DNA of 64,000 nt from Methylosinus sp. Sm6 (GTDB taxonomy: Bacteria > Pseudomonadota > Alphaproteobacteria > Rhizobiales > Beijerinckiaceae). The translations under genes and the position numbers were made by a program. Where the stretch lies: positions 59,705 through 123,704 of the forward strand of contig NZ_JAINDZ010000013.1 in the NCBI RefSeq assembly GCF_019802345.1, given 5' to 3'. Positions 32,249-42,245 of this stretch are shown here, in pieces (the first letter of the stretch is position 1; every line of letters starts with the position of its first letter). The notes beneath the pieces are model-generated. The model ran no database searches, was not told the origin of the DNA, and worked only from the letters and a program-made list of their open reading frames with translations.

Positions 32249-34870
32249 TCACGGCCGCCGCTCGAGCGTGATCGTCGCCGTGCCGGTGTTGTCGGTGTAG
32301 AAGCCCTGCGGCGTCTGCCCCCACGGGAAGAATACGACGTCATTGACGAAAAGGAAAAGCTCGCCGGTCGCCTCGGCGACGAAGTCGGAGACCAGCGTCC
32401 GCCGCGGATAGACGGAGCGGCAAACGCCGCCGGAAAAGGTGAAGTCGCGCGTCTCCCAGGCCGCGCGCGCCGCCGCGATCTCGGCGCGCGGCAGCGGATC
32501 GCCGAGCTTCAGCCGTTCCCCGAGAGCCCGGCAGGCGGACGGATCCGGATCGCTCGAGCAAAAGGCCGCGTGCTCGGCGGTCGCGGCGAAATCGCGCGGC
32601 AGGCCGGTGCATTTCCCCTCGCGCGGCGACAGCGGCAGGTCGCGAGAGGCGGGGAGCAGCGGCCATTCCTCGGCGCCCCGCGCGCCGATGCGCGCGACCG
32701 GCTGATGCCAGGCCGCATCCGGCCAGCGCCGAAACACCGCGGCGAAAAGAAACGCCGCGCCGGGACTGTCGAAGCCTTCGACATCGGTCAGCATGGTCTG
32801 ATCCAGCCAAGGGTCGTCGTGCGGGCCGATTTCGACGGAAAGCCGGTAGGCGGCGCCCCGCTCCACCGCCATGCCGCTCGCCCAGCAGGGATTATTGGTC
32901 GCGAAGCCATCCGGATGGGCCGCCGAATAGCCCGGCTTGCTCGCGGCTGCGCCGGCGCCGAGCCATTCCAGCCGCTCGGGCGGGCTCGCCCAGCAGACGA
33001 GGCCGGCGCCGACCAGCGCATTGAACCAGAGCCGGCTCGCCACGGCGAGCGCCGCGCCCAGGATCGCCACGGAAAACAGCGCCGGCGCCGCCCAGGCCTG
33101 CGCCTGCCGATGCAGAAAAGCCGCGAGCAGGCTTTTGCGCAACATGCGGACGAGCGCGTTGGTCCGCGCCTCGGGCGGCGGCGGAGCGCCCTGAACCCAG
33201 CCCCGCTGCGCGAGATCGTGGATCAGCTCCTCGAGCGCGCCCGCGCGTCGCCACAGCCAGACCAGCAGGACGGCCAGCGCGCCGCCGATCCAGGGATGCG
33301 TGAAAACCCCGCGGAGAAACGGCGCGAAATAAGAAGGCGTCACCGAGAGCAGCAGCTCCGCGACGCCTTTCAGCGCGCTGAGAACGCCGTCGCCGATCCG
33401 CCCCGCCAGCTCGAACGCGCCCGCCGGCGCGACGCCGCCCGCCGACAGGGAATCGGTGTCGATGTGGACCAGATTGCCCCAGAGATCGCCGGTCGCCGGC
33501 AATGACAACAGCGCGAGCAGAGTTGCGACCAGCGCGAAATAATTGACGCGCCGCCGCCAGATGTGATCGCGCGCGAGCTCGAGAGTCGCCTCCGCCGGCC
33601 CGAGCAGCGCGGCGACCGCCGCCTCCGCGCGCTCCTGCATGCGCGCGAGCAGCCCCGCTTCGATCGGCGGCTGCGACGGGGCCTCGGCGCGAAGCGTCTC
33701 CCAGCGCGTCTCGCCGCGCGCGAGCAGCGCGCGATCGGGAGCGAGAAACACGGCCTCCGCCGGCAGCACAACGGGAGCATAATTGCAGGACTGCTCCGCC
33801 ATGCGCTCGGCGACCGAATGATGCACGATCGTGGGACCGAAATCCCAGCGCGGAGTCGGCGCCAGCGAGCGCGGATCATAGCGATAGAGCGACGCCAGGC
33901 CAGCGCGCGAATCGGCGAGCGGCGCGAAGGACGACGCCGTCGCGCGAAACGCGTCGAGCGCGCCGGGCGTCAGCGCCAGACCTTCGGCGCCCGCATGATC
34001 GCGCGCCAGTCGCTGCGCTTCCTCCAGCATCCACACGAGCGGCGTATGCGCGACGGAATCATCGGCATAGCCGCCGCCGATATTCGAATGCACGCCCGCG
34101 AACCACACTTCCTGTATCTCGGGATCGCCACCGCCACCTCTGCGCCCGCGCTGGTCGATGCGGATCGGATGGAAGGACGTGCGCTCGTCGTCCAGCGCGA
34201 GCGCGTGACGCATGTGGCGCGCAATGGGCGCGATGGCTCGATCATTGCCGAAGGAGATCGGAGCCACGAAAATATTGATCGCCTCGCGCAGCTCCTCGAT
34301 CGGCACGCCATAGGCCTCGACCGTGTCGAACAGGCCGACGAAGGCGAATGTCATATTGTCGCCCTTCGGCGCGGCATTGCTTCTGCGCCCGAGCCGGCGC
34401 AGCCATATCCACACATTCTTCAGCCGGCTGTCGTCATTCTTCTGGTAGGAGCGCCACGCCGCCTTCGCATTGCGGCGCATGGTCGCCGAGGAGACCGCGA
34501 CGCCATCGATCTCGTTCGGCTGAAGGCCCTCTCGATACACGAGATCGATCAGCACGCGGATCGTGAATGCGCCGCGGCTGAAGCCGAACAGGTAGACGTC
34601 ATCGCCAGGGGCGTAGTTCCAGCTGAGGAAGCGATAGAGCTTCAACACATTGGCGGGCACGCCGATTCCCGTCGCGCCGTCGAGCATGGCCCAGGGCTTG
34701 AACTCGGAGGTGCCGACGCCGGGAATGTAATAAGCGATCTGATTTTGCGCGGTCGTGTCGAGCGCGCGATAGATGCGCCAGACATTCGACTCCTGCGTCG
34801 TCACCGAATTGCCCGTCCCGTCGGCGAACAGCAGGATTTTCTTTTTCTCGCGAATGGATTTGCGCATCAT
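32249..34870 (-). CDS. DUF2235 alpha/beta-hydrolase domain membrane protein
   Basis: About 873 residues. The N-terminal 400 residues are a DUF2235 domain: KKILLFADGTGNS at the start, the nucleophile elbow DDVYLFGFSRGAFTIRVLID with Ser at about residue 98, FVGLFDTVEAYGVP, and EVWFAGVHSNIGGGYADDSV carrying the likely catalytic His. The family includes Tle1 lipases of type VI secretion. The rest has four or more hydrophobic helices (about residues 470-640) and a Cys-containing C-terminal domain that should be extracytoplasmic. No secretion-system gene is nearby and the helices make it a membrane enzyme here. I preferred the ATG pair at 34870 over the longer start at 34969. Substrate unknown; a lipid esterase is likely. 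Confidence 0.8.
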   Translation of the reverse strand: MMRKSIREKKKILLFADGTGNSVTTQESNVWRIYRALDTTAQNQIAYYIPGVGTSEFKPWAMLDGATGIGVPANVLKLYRFLSWNYAPGDDVYLFGFSRGAFTIRVLIDLVYREGLQPNEIDGVAVSSATMRRNAKAAWRSYQKNDDSRLKNVWIWLRRLGRRSNAAPKGDNMTFAFVGLFDTVEAYGVPIEELREAINIFVAPISFGNDRAIAPIARHMRHALALDDERTSFHPIRIDQRGRRGGGGDPEIQEVWFAGVHSNIGGGYADDSVAHTPLVWMLEEAQRLARDHAGAEGLALTPGALDAFRATASSFAPLADSRAGLASLYRYDPRSLAPTPRWDFGPTIVHHSVAERMAEQSCNYAPVVLPAEAVFLAPDRALLARGETRWETLRAEAPSQPPIEAGLLARMQERAEAAVAALLGPAEATLELARDHIWRRRVNYFALVATLLALLSLPATGDLWGNLVHIDTDSLSAGGVAPAGAFELAGRIGDGVLSALKGVAELLLSVTPSYFAPFLRGVFTHPWIGGALAVLLVWLWRRAGALEELIHDLAQRGWVQGAPPPPEARTNALVRMLRKSLLAAFLHRQAQAWAAPALFSVAILGAALAVASRLWFNALVGAGLVCWASPPERLEWLGAGAAASKPGYSAAHPDGFATNNPCWASGMAVERGAAYRLSVEIGPHDDPWLDQTMLTDVEGFDSPGAAFLFAAVFRRWPDAAWHQPVARIGARGAEEWPLLPASRDLPLSPREGKCTGLPRDFAATAEHAAFCSSDPDPSACRALGERLKLGDPLPRAEIAAARAAWETRDFTFSGGVCRSVYPRRTLVSDFVAEATGELFLFVNDVVFFPWGQTPQGFYTDNTGTATITLERRP

Positions 34871-34984
34871 CGGCGACGTCCGCTGCAATATCGTTTTCCG
34901 TGTCCCGCGAAACATTGCGAGGAGGAAGGCGGCGATGGTCCACCCGCGCGCACGCTTTGGCAAGCCCAAACATTCGGCTTGCGA

Positions 34985-36145
34985 TCATCGCGCGGCCGAC
35001 TGCGCCGCAGCCGCGAGACGCGCGAGACGCGTTTCGTCCCATCCCGCGTTCAGAAGCGCTGCGCGCGCTTCCGCGGCGAGCCCGGCCTCGCCCGTCGCGC
35101 TCGCCGCTTCGAACGCGATGCGCGCGTCGGACGGCGCGCGCTGAATGCGCCAATTTTCTCGGGCGAGGCGCAGCGCTTTCGTCGGATCGCGCTGCAGAAA
35201 AAGCGCAAAGCGCGCCTCGTCGCCGAGGTGAAAGGACTCGCCGCGGCGCCGGCCGACCGAAAAACGCTCCGCGATCGCCGTCACATGCTCGGGAAGTCGA
35301 TCTGCGCCGAGCCGGCGCTCGGCGAGCGCGAGCCTCAGCAGAGCCGCGTCATTGCGCGTCGCGTCGGCGAGCAGCGACGCGACGTCGGCGAAGCGCTCTT
35401 CATCCAACAGGAAATCGGCATAGGCGGAGATGAGATAGGCCGTCGGCTTCGCCGCTCGAAGAGCCTGCGTGAAATAGCGCTCGGCGCGCTGCGCTTCGCC
35501 GCGCCGCGCCGCGATCTCGGCGAGCAGCGTCGACGCCCAGCGACGTCGCTCCGGCGGCGCCGATGGGCGCTCCGCGATGATCCGCTCGAGCGCGTCCGCC
35601 GCCTCCCCCGACGCGCCGACGAGGCTCGCCACATCGCTGACGCAGCCGACGGCGAGCAGCGCATCCGCCGCTGCGACGACGGGCGCGCAGCTCGCCCGCG
35701 CATCGTCGAAGCGGCCTTGCAGCTTGGAGATGGCGGCGCGCATCAGCCATGCCTGCAGATTGCCGGGATCGGCCCGCGCGACCGCGTCGAGGTCGGCCAT
35801 CGCGCCGTTGAAATCATGACGATTTTGCAAAATCGCCGCGCGCAGGAGCCGCGCCTCGGCCGGCGGCGCGGCGAGGCTCCACCAAGGCGCCAGCGCAGCG
35901 GCGGCATAGCCGAAATAGCGCGGGTCGGAGTCGTCTCCGCCGAGCCGCACATATTTGCGCGCGAGCCGCAGGGCTCGCGATAGATCGACCGATCGATCGC
36001 TCAGCTCCTCGCTCACTCGCGCAGCCGTGCGCGGCAGCCGCTCCAGCGGCTGATCGTCGTTCATCGGCGCAAATGGCGCGCTCGCGGCCCGGACGGCGAT
36101 CAGAGCCGCGGCGATGAGACACCATGGCGCGATCACGATTCGCAT
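34985..36145 (-). CDS. Exported TPR-repeat protein
   Basis: A 386-residue protein. The ATG at 36145 follows AGGAGG and gives a clean signal peptide (IVIAPWCLIAAALIAVRAAS). The mature part is built of TPR-like helix pairs, for example LRAAILQNRHDFNGAMADLD, DPGNLQAWLMRAAISKLQGR and LRLARENWRIQRAPSDARIA, roughly seven to nine repeats across the protein. It probably acts as a periplasmic scaffold. It lies 114 bases upstream of the DUF2235 gene on the same strand, so they may form a unit. I do not recognise a named family. Confidence 0.75.
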   Translation of the reverse strand: MRIVIAPWCLIAAALIAVRAASAPFAPMNDDQPLERLPRTAARVSEELSDRSVDLSRALRLARKYVRLGGDDSDPRYFGYAAAALAPWWSLAAPPAEARLLRAAILQNRHDFNGAMADLDAVARADPGNLQAWLMRAAISKLQGRFDDARASCAPVVAAADALLAVGCVSDVASLVGASGEAADALERIIAERPSAPPERRRWASTLLAEIAARRGEAQRAERYFTQALRAAKPTAYLISAYADFLLDEERFADVASLLADATRNDAALLRLALAERRLGADRLPEHVTAIAERFSVGRRRGESFHLGDEARFALFLQRDPTKALRLARENWRIQRAPSDARIAFEAASATGEAGLAAEARAALLNAGWDETRLARLAAAAQSAAR

Positions 36146-36247
36146 GCGCCCGATCCTCCTGTCGCGCGCCCCCCGCGCGCATGACGAACGCGCGCTTCTT
36201 TCTCGCGCGTCTTTTTCGCGCATCGAGACATTTTCGCGCGTCGAGCC

Positions 36248-36276
36248 TTGCAAAAAATATGAGACGATCTTATCCT
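36248..36276 (+). promoter_or_regulatory. Candidate sigma-70-type promoter for the redox operon
   Basis: TTGCAA (36248-36253) and TATCCT (36271-36276) are 17 bases apart, each four of six to consensus, about 100 bases before the DUF4331-like gene. The 233-base gap is locally AT-richer than its surroundings. By-eye assignment only. Confidence 0.35.
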
Positions 36277-36381
36277 CCGCGCAATTGGTTGTTTATGACT
36301 CGACGATCGCCTCGTAGCATCCACGCCATTGTTTTCTTCTCGCGTCGAGGCGAGCACATCGTTTGATCGCGTGAGGTTATG

Positions 36382-37533
36382 ATGACCGCTCGTATCTCGG
36401 CGAAGCCGTTGTTTATCGCATTCTGGCTGGCCTCGACGCTTCTCCTGCCCGCTGTGGCCCGCGCCTCCGATCACGCCGATCCCATGTGGCTCGCGGAAGA
36501 CGAACAGGAGGCCAATATCACCGGCCTCTTCTTCTTTCCCGACGGCGACCGCTGGGTGGCGGTTCTCGACGTGCGCCGGTCGCTGATCGGTCCGCCGCCC
36601 TATAATCTCGAGCCCTTCGAATACAACATCCATCTGGACTTTCACACGAATCTCCGCTTCGACAATGCGGAGGACGTCGCGCGCTACGGCGGCACGATCG
36701 ACACTCCGGACAAAATAGCGCCGGACGCCACGATCCGCATTCGTCTCAACAATGACGCCACGGTGAAGGAACAGTCCTTCGAGGGACTGACGGACGCCAA
36801 AGACATAAAAGTCTATGCCGGCGTGCGCGACGATCCCTTCATCTTTCCCAAATTCTTCAATGTGAACGTCATCACCATGGCGTTCAGCATTCCGAAATCC
36901 GCCTTTCCCGAGCACGCCCAGAGCTGGCTGCTATGGGCGACGAGCAAGCGCGTCGACGGCGGCGAGCAGATCGATCATGTCGGACGATCGAATCGCACGC
37001 AGCTCGGCCGCTTCGAAATATTGAACACGATTCCGCCGAGCCGGCATGTAGCCGAGATCAAGGAGAAAGCCGGATCGCGAAGCAGCGTTCAATCGTTTCT
37101 CGCGCGCTGGGCGCCGCCGCTCGCCAATCTCAACCAGCTGAGCGGATTTCTCATTCGCCATTACGACGCCGCGCCGGATGTGATGATCTTCACGCAGACG
37201 CGGCCGCCGGGCTTTCCCAACGGCCGCCGTCTCGAAGACGACGTCGCGCTGCTGACATGCGCGCAGGGCGATTGTCCGCTGCAGGAAAACGCTTTCATCG
37301 ACACGACGCAATGGCCGCGCTCGACCGTCAACGACAAGCCATTGTCGAAGGAGTTTCCCTATCTGGCCGAGCCCTGGCCCCAAAAGCCGCAGCCAGAAGG
37401 CGCGCTTGGTCCTTATGTCTATCGTTTCTTCACACGTCCCATCGTGCAGATCGCGATCGGCGCTCTCCTGCTTCTCTTGGTGATCCGCGGCGCGATCCAC
37501 TGGTTCGGACGTCGGGCGGCGCTGAAAGCTTAA
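36382..37533 (+). CDS. Exported DUF4331-like protein with C-terminal membrane anchor
   Basis: A 383-residue protein with a signal peptide ending in ARASDHADPMW. The SDHAD start of the mature protein and the later YAGVRDDPFIF, NVNVITMAFSIPKSAF and LLWATSKR resemble DUF4331 proteins (S.HREAP ... GqRDDPFf ... Ntialevp). A C-terminal helix (PIVQIAIGALLLLLVIRGAI) followed by basic residues anchors it in the inner membrane, which is not usual for DUF4331. I took the ATG at 36382 (GAGG five bases upstream); the ATG just before it is too close. It precedes the cytochrome gene by 126 bases, suggesting a shared operon and a periplasmic partner role. The function of DUF4331 is not known to me. Confidence 0.72.
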   Translation: MTARISAKPLFIAFWLASTLLLPAVARASDHADPMWLAEDEQEANITGLFFFPDGDRWVAVLDVRRSLIGPPPYNLEPFEYNIHLDFHTNLRFDNAEDVARYGGTIDTPDKIAPDATIRIRLNNDATVKEQSFEGLTDAKDIKVYAGVRDDPFIFPKFFNVNVITMAFSIPKSAFPEHAQSWLLWATSKRVDGGEQIDHVGRSNRTQLGRFEILNTIPPSRHVAEIKEKAGSRSSVQSFLARWAPPLANLNQLSGFLIRHYDAAPDVMIFTQTRPPGFPNGRRLEDDVALLTCAQGDCPLQENAFIDTTQWPRSTVNDKPLSKEFPYLAEPWPQKPQPEGALGPYVYRFFTRPIVQIAIGALLLLLVIRGAIHWFGRRAALKA

Positions 37534-37659
37534 CGGATAAGCGCAGCGGAGACGCGAGGCGAGCCTTCGGCGCATTCCGCAGCGCCAAATGCGCCGCCGA
37601 TCGACTCCGATCGTCGATAGGGACGCGACATGTCTGCATTCATCAATCGGGAGGATGTG

Positions 37660-40248
37660 ATGCTCGGAAGATTGCTACGGGGCCTGACGCTCGGAGCGGC
37701 GATATTTTGCGCTAGCGGAGCGGCGACGGCGGCCGAGGACTGCGGGTCGGGGGCCGGCAACGTCAAGGACGAGCCGATGTGCGTCGGACGCACGGCCGAA
37801 TCGCTGGCCGGCGCCGACGACGATTATTTCGCCGACATGGATTACGGCGCGACCAAGCGGCCCGAAGAGCTCGCCAAAGCGCTGGCGCCCTATCTGCCCG
37901 GGATCACGCCCGAGGAGGCGCGCAAGGCGGCGGTGGTCGGCCGCAACAATTGGGTCGTGTGGACGGCCGGCAACGACCGCCTTTGGAACATCATGAATCA
38001 GAAATCCTTCGGGCAGCTCGACTTTCTGAAGACGTTGTCGAGCCATCCGAGCCTCACCAAATTCAGCCGCGACAATCGTTGGAAATATTTGGGCCTCGTC
38101 AACGAGCCCTGCTTCGAGAAGCCGGCCGGCCCGCGCGAGGACCGTTTCGGACTCTGGCTCGACACGCGCGATCCGGGCTGCCCCGCCGACCCTTATGAGG
38201 ACGAAGCGAAATATCCCGGCGTGAAGATCGGCGCGCGTGGGCGCAGCGAGAAATTTCCGGTCGGCTCCTATTACGGCTATGCAACCGGCATCGTCGGCCT
38301 GAGACTGTTCCCCAATCCGGATTTCGACGAGGACGCCGAGAAAAAATGGGATCCGGTCCGCTACTACAGCGATCCCTCCTACTACAACGACAAGAACCTC
38401 ATTCGTCCCTATCGCGTCGGAATGTCTTGCGGCTTCTGCCATGTCGGCCCCAATCCGACCAATCCGCCGGCGGACCCCGAGCATCCGAAATGGGAGAATC
38501 TCAACTCCAACCCCGGCGCGCAATATTTCTGGTGGGACCGCATCTTCACCTATGCCGCCGATCCGAAGGATTTCGCCTGGCAATATTTCCACCTGTCGCG
38601 GCCGGGCGCGCTCGACACATCGCTGCTGTCGACCGACTACATCATGAACCCGCGCACGATGAACGCGATCTATCAGCTCGGTCCGCGACTCGAGCTCGGC
38701 CTGAAGCTCGGCCGCGAGACGCTGACGGGCGGGGAGCGGCTCAACAAGCAGTTCACCGAATATGTGCCCGCGCAGTCGCCGCTGACGCAATTCTTCAAGG
38801 CGCCCGATCAGGCGTTCACGCCGCACGTGCTCAAGGACGGATCGGACTCGGCAGGCGCGCTCGGCTCGTTCAACCGCGTCTATGTCAATATCGGCCTGTT
38901 CAGCGAGGAATGGCTCGAGCATTTCAATGCGATCGTCGGCGGCAAGCCGATCAGCGCCATTCCGATCGCCACGGGCCGCGCCAATTCCTCCTATTGGCAG
39001 GCCAATGAGGCGCAGACGCCGAATACGGCGCTGTTCTTCCTCGCCACCGCCAAGCCGGATTATCTGAGGAGCGCGCCCGGCGGCGACAAATATCTGACCT
39101 GGGACTCGGCGACGCTGGAGCGCGGCAAGGAGGTGTTCGGCGAGCGCTGCCTGCGCTGCCATTCGAGCAAGCTTCCGGAGAAAACCTTCGAATTCTTCCC
39201 GAAGGAGGGCTGCGTCGGCAAGGATTATCTCGCCTGCTGGAACAAATATTGGGCCTATAGCAAGACCGACGCGTTCAAGCAGGAGGCCAAGGCGATCGCC
39301 AAGAAAAGCGATTTCCTCACCGACAATTTCCTCTCCACGGATCTGCGCGTGCCGGTGACGCTGCTCGAGACCAACGCCTGCAGCCCGCTCGCGACGAACG
39401 CCATCAAGGACAATATCTGGAACGATTTTTCTTCCACCTCCTACAAGCGGCTGCCGTCGGTCGGCTCGATCACGGTGCATGATCCCTACACTGGCGCGCC
39501 GCGTCCTTATGAAATGCCCGGCGGCGGGCGCGGCTATACGCGTCCGGCCTCGCTCGTCAGCCTCTGGTCGACGGCGCCCTTCCTGCTCAACAACAGCCTC
39601 GGCGATTTCCAAGAGAGCCCGTCGGTGGAGAGCCGGATCAAATCCTTCGACAGCTCGATCGAGCAGCTGCTGTGGCCGGAAAAGCGCATCACCAAATATG
39701 AAACCTACGGTCAGCACGACATCGACTATGTGACGGCCTCGGGCAAGAAGCTGCGCGGCGCCGTCGATGTGACGACCGACACGAGCTATCTGCGCGTTCC
39801 CAAGGGCTTCCTGCCCGACCTGCTGAAGGCGGGCGTCGACGTCGGCGAGGATGTGAAATGGCTCGTGGACGCTCTGCGCCTCAGCCATTTCTTCGACGAG
39901 AACGGCGTCGCCATCGGACCCATCCCGAAAGGCACGCCGGTGGCGCTCATCGGCAATCTCGATCTCGACAAGCGCGAGAATCCGATCGAGGACCTTCTGC
40001 ACAAGGCGAAAGTGCTGAAGCTTCTCGCCAAGCTCAAATTCGCGCTCAAATCGCTGCCGGCGAACGCCAGTGACGAAGAGGCGCGCAGAGCCTTCGCCGG
40101 CTCCTACGGCGACCTGCTCGAGCTCAACAAATGTCCGGACTTCATCGCCAACCGCGGACATTATTTCGGCACCGATTATCTCGCCGAGGAGCCGGGGCTG
40201 AGCGACGCCGACAAAAAGGCCCTGATCGCCTTCCTGAAGACAATGTGA
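37660..40248 (+). CDS. Large exported di-heme cytochrome c
   Basis: An 862-residue protein with signal peptide (LLRGLTLGAAIFCASGAATA) and two CXXCH heme sites, CGFCH at about residue 257 and CLRCH at about residue 497. The rest has no membrane helix, so it is a soluble periplasmic electron carrier or enzyme. It is much larger than ordinary di-heme cytochromes (300-400 aa); most of the extra length is unique domain around and after the first heme, with extra Cys pairs (SYYG..., KEGCVGKDYLACW). The ATG at 37660 follows GGGAGGA; an upstream ATG at 37630 would add ten residues. A GMC flavoprotein gene follows after 63 bases, suggesting that the cytochrome accepts its electrons. Confidence 0.85.
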   Translation: MLGRLLRGLTLGAAIFCASGAATAAEDCGSGAGNVKDEPMCVGRTAESLAGADDDYFADMDYGATKRPEELAKALAPYLPGITPEEARKAAVVGRNNWVVWTAGNDRLWNIMNQKSFGQLDFLKTLSSHPSLTKFSRDNRWKYLGLVNEPCFEKPAGPREDRFGLWLDTRDPGCPADPYEDEAKYPGVKIGARGRSEKFPVGSYYGYATGIVGLRLFPNPDFDEDAEKKWDPVRYYSDPSYYNDKNLIRPYRVGMSCGFCHVGPNPTNPPADPEHPKWENLNSNPGAQYFWWDRIFTYAADPKDFAWQYFHLSRPGALDTSLLSTDYIMNPRTMNAIYQLGPRLELGLKLGRETLTGGERLNKQFTEYVPAQSPLTQFFKAPDQAFTPHVLKDGSDSAGALGSFNRVYVNIGLFSEEWLEHFNAIVGGKPISAIPIATGRANSSYWQANEAQTPNTALFFLATAKPDYLRSAPGGDKYLTWDSATLERGKEVFGERCLRCHSSKLPEKTFEFFPKEGCVGKDYLACWNKYWAYSKTDAFKQEAKAIAKKSDFLTDNFLSTDLRVPVTLLETNACSPLATNAIKDNIWNDFSSTSYKRLPSVGSITVHDPYTGAPRPYEMPGGGRGYTRPASLVSLWSTAPFLLNNSLGDFQESPSVESRIKSFDSSIEQLLWPEKRITKYETYGQHDIDYVTASGKKLRGAVDVTTDTSYLRVPKGFLPDLLKAGVDVGEDVKWLVDALRLSHFFDENGVAIGPIPKGTPVALIGNLDLDKRENPIEDLLHKAKVLKLLAKLKFALKSLPANASDEEARRAFAGSYGDLLELNKCPDFIANRGHYFGTDYLAEEPGLSDADKKALIAFLKTM

Positions 40249-40311
40249 CGCGCCTTCGGTCCGGGCCGCCGCGGCGGTCCGGACCGTCCAGGGGAAACAA
40301 GGGGAACGATC

Positions 40312-42240
40312 ATGAGCCTCAGCGACAAGGCGAGCTTCGAATATGTGGTGGTCGGCTCGGGCGCCGGCGGCGGCACGGTGGCGGCGCGGCTCGCGGAGGC
40401 CGGGTGCAGGGTGCTGGTGCTCGAAGCGGGCGGCGATCCGCGAACGCTTTCGGGAGGCGATGCGGCCTATCCCGACGAACAGCGGCTTCCCGACGATTAT
40501 CGCGTGCCCGTGTTCCACGCCTGCTCGACCGAAAATCAGGCGATGCAATGGGATTTCTTCGTGCGTCATTACGGCGACGACCAGCTGCAGAAAAGGGATG
40601 TGAAATACCGCGAGTTCTATCGTGGCGAGCGTGTCGACGGCGTGCTCTATCCGCGCGCCGGCTGTCTCGGCGGCTGCACGGCGCATAATGCGATGATCAT
40701 GGTTTATCCCCACAATGCGGATTGGGACCATATCGCCGAGCTCACCGGCGACGCGTCTTGGCGCGCCGACAATATGCGCCGCTATTTCGAACGGCTGGAG
40801 AATTGCCATCATCGCTTTTTCTTTCGCCTGCTCGCCAAGCTCGGCCTCAATCCGACGCGCCACGGATGGAAGGGGTGGCTGCACACCGAAAAAAATGTTC
40901 CGGCTGCGGCGCTCGACGATTTCGACCTCGTCGGCGCGTTGACCGGGTCCATCCTGAAAGCGATCGGCGATTCTCCCTCGCTCCTCCGTCGGCTTGCATG
41001 GTGGCTGCTCGGCAAGGGCGATCCCAATGATTGGCGACTCGTGCGGGACAATGCGTTCGGACTGCATTATCCGCCGCTCAACACGCGCAAGCACGAGCGC
41101 ATGGGCACGCGCGAGCGGCTGATCGAGACCGCCGAGAAATATCCCGACAATCTCACCATAGAGCTCGACGCTCTGGCGACGCGCGTGCTGTTCGACGACG
41201 ACAATCGCGCGATCGGCGTCGAATATCGCAAGGGTCGCAAGCTCTATCAGGCGCATTTCGATCCGAGCGGCGAGACGGGCGAGACGCGCGCCGTCTATGC
41301 GACGCGCGAGGTGATCCTCGCCGGCGGCGCCTTCAACACGCCGCAGCTTCTGATGCTGTCCGGCGTCGGCGCCAAGGAGGAGCTGGAGCCTCTCGGCATC
41401 GCGACGCGCATCGATCTTCCGGGCGTCGGCAAGAATCTCCAGGACCGCTATGAAGTCGGGGTCGTCAACCGGGTCAAGAAGGATTGGGGCATATTGAAGG
41501 GCGCGAAATATAAGAGCACCGATTCTCAATATGCCGATTGGCTGCGCACCAAGAACGACTATACAGGTTCCGTCTATGGCACCAATGGCGCGGTGCTCGC
41601 CGCGATCCGCCGCTCGGCGAGGGAGCGGCCTCTGCCCGATCTCTTCTGCTTCGCCGTGCTCGCCGATTTCCGCGGCTATTATCCGGGCTATTCGCGGCCG
41701 ATCGTCGAGAAGCTCAACTATCTCACCTGGGCGGTGCTGAAGGCGCACACCAACAACCGCGCCGGCCATGTGAAGCTGAAGTCGACGAATCCTCTCGAGC
41801 GTCCCGAAATCAATTTCCGCTATTTCAGCGAGGGCACGCCCGACCACGATCAGGATCTCGATTCGGTGATCGACGGCGTGAAATTCGTGCGCGATCTCAC
41901 GCGCCCGCTCATCGAGACCGGCATCATCGAAGAGGAAGAATCGCCCGGCGCCGACAAGACGAGCGACGAACAGCTGCGCGATTTCGTGCGCTACCAGTCC
42001 TGGGGCCATCACGCCTCCTGCACCTGCGCGATCGGTCCGGATGGCGCAGGCGACGCGGTTCTCGATTCGCGCTTCAGGGTGCGCGGCGCAAAGGGGCTGC
42101 GCGTCGTCGACGCATCGGTGTTTCCGCGCATACCGGGCTTCTTCATCGTCAGCGCGATCTATATGATCGGCGAGAAGGCCGCCGACGCCATTCTCGCCGA
42201 TCGCAGGACCGAACCCGACATGGCTCGAGCGGCGGAATAG
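40312..42240 (+). CDS. GMC-family flavoprotein oxidoreductase
   Basis: A 642-residue FAD enzyme of the glucose-methanol-choline family. The ADP-binding motif is YVVVGSGAGGGTVAARLAEA near the N-terminus; the second GMC signature reads ILAGGAFNTPQLLMLSGVGA; the C-terminal catalytic region is SWGHHASCTCAIG with His at about 566/567, followed by LRVVDASVFPRIPGFF. It should oxidise an alcohol or sterol-like substrate. Unlike the preceding cytochrome it shows no signal peptide, Tat motif or membrane helix, so location is a puzzle. AGGGGAA precedes the ATG. The substrate cannot be predicted. Confidence 0.88.
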   Translation: MSLSDKASFEYVVVGSGAGGGTVAARLAEAGCRVLVLEAGGDPRTLSGGDAAYPDEQRLPDDYRVPVFHACSTENQAMQWDFFVRHYGDDQLQKRDVKYREFYRGERVDGVLYPRAGCLGGCTAHNAMIMVYPHNADWDHIAELTGDASWRADNMRRYFERLENCHHRFFFRLLAKLGLNPTRHGWKGWLHTEKNVPAAALDDFDLVGALTGSILKAIGDSPSLLRRLAWWLLGKGDPNDWRLVRDNAFGLHYPPLNTRKHERMGTRERLIETAEKYPDNLTIELDALATRVLFDDDNRAIGVEYRKGRKLYQAHFDPSGETGETRAVYATREVILAGGAFNTPQLLMLSGVGAKEELEPLGIATRIDLPGVGKNLQDRYEVGVVNRVKKDWGILKGAKYKSTDSQYADWLRTKNDYTGSVYGTNGAVLAAIRRSARERPLPDLFCFAVLADFRGYYPGYSRPIVEKLNYLTWAVLKAHTNNRAGHVKLKSTNPLERPEINFRYFSEGTPDHDQDLDSVIDGVKFVRDLTRPLIETGIIEEEESPGADKTSDEQLRDFVRYQSWGHHASCTCAIGPDGAGDAVLDSRFRVRGAKGLRVVDASVFPRIPGFFIVSAIYMIGEKAADAILADRRTEPDMARAAE

Positions 42241-42245
42241 GCGTC

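Noticed and set aside
32249..34870. Type VI secretion effector locus
   Set aside because: DUF2235 is shared with Tle1 effectors, but there is no VgrG, PAAR, Hcp or immunity gene nearby, and the protein has membrane helices of its own.
37675..42012. A 1445-residue frame on the minus strand spanning cytochrome and GMC genes
   Set aside because: It runs antisense through two well-supported genes and their spacer; low-complexity composition marks it as a shadow.
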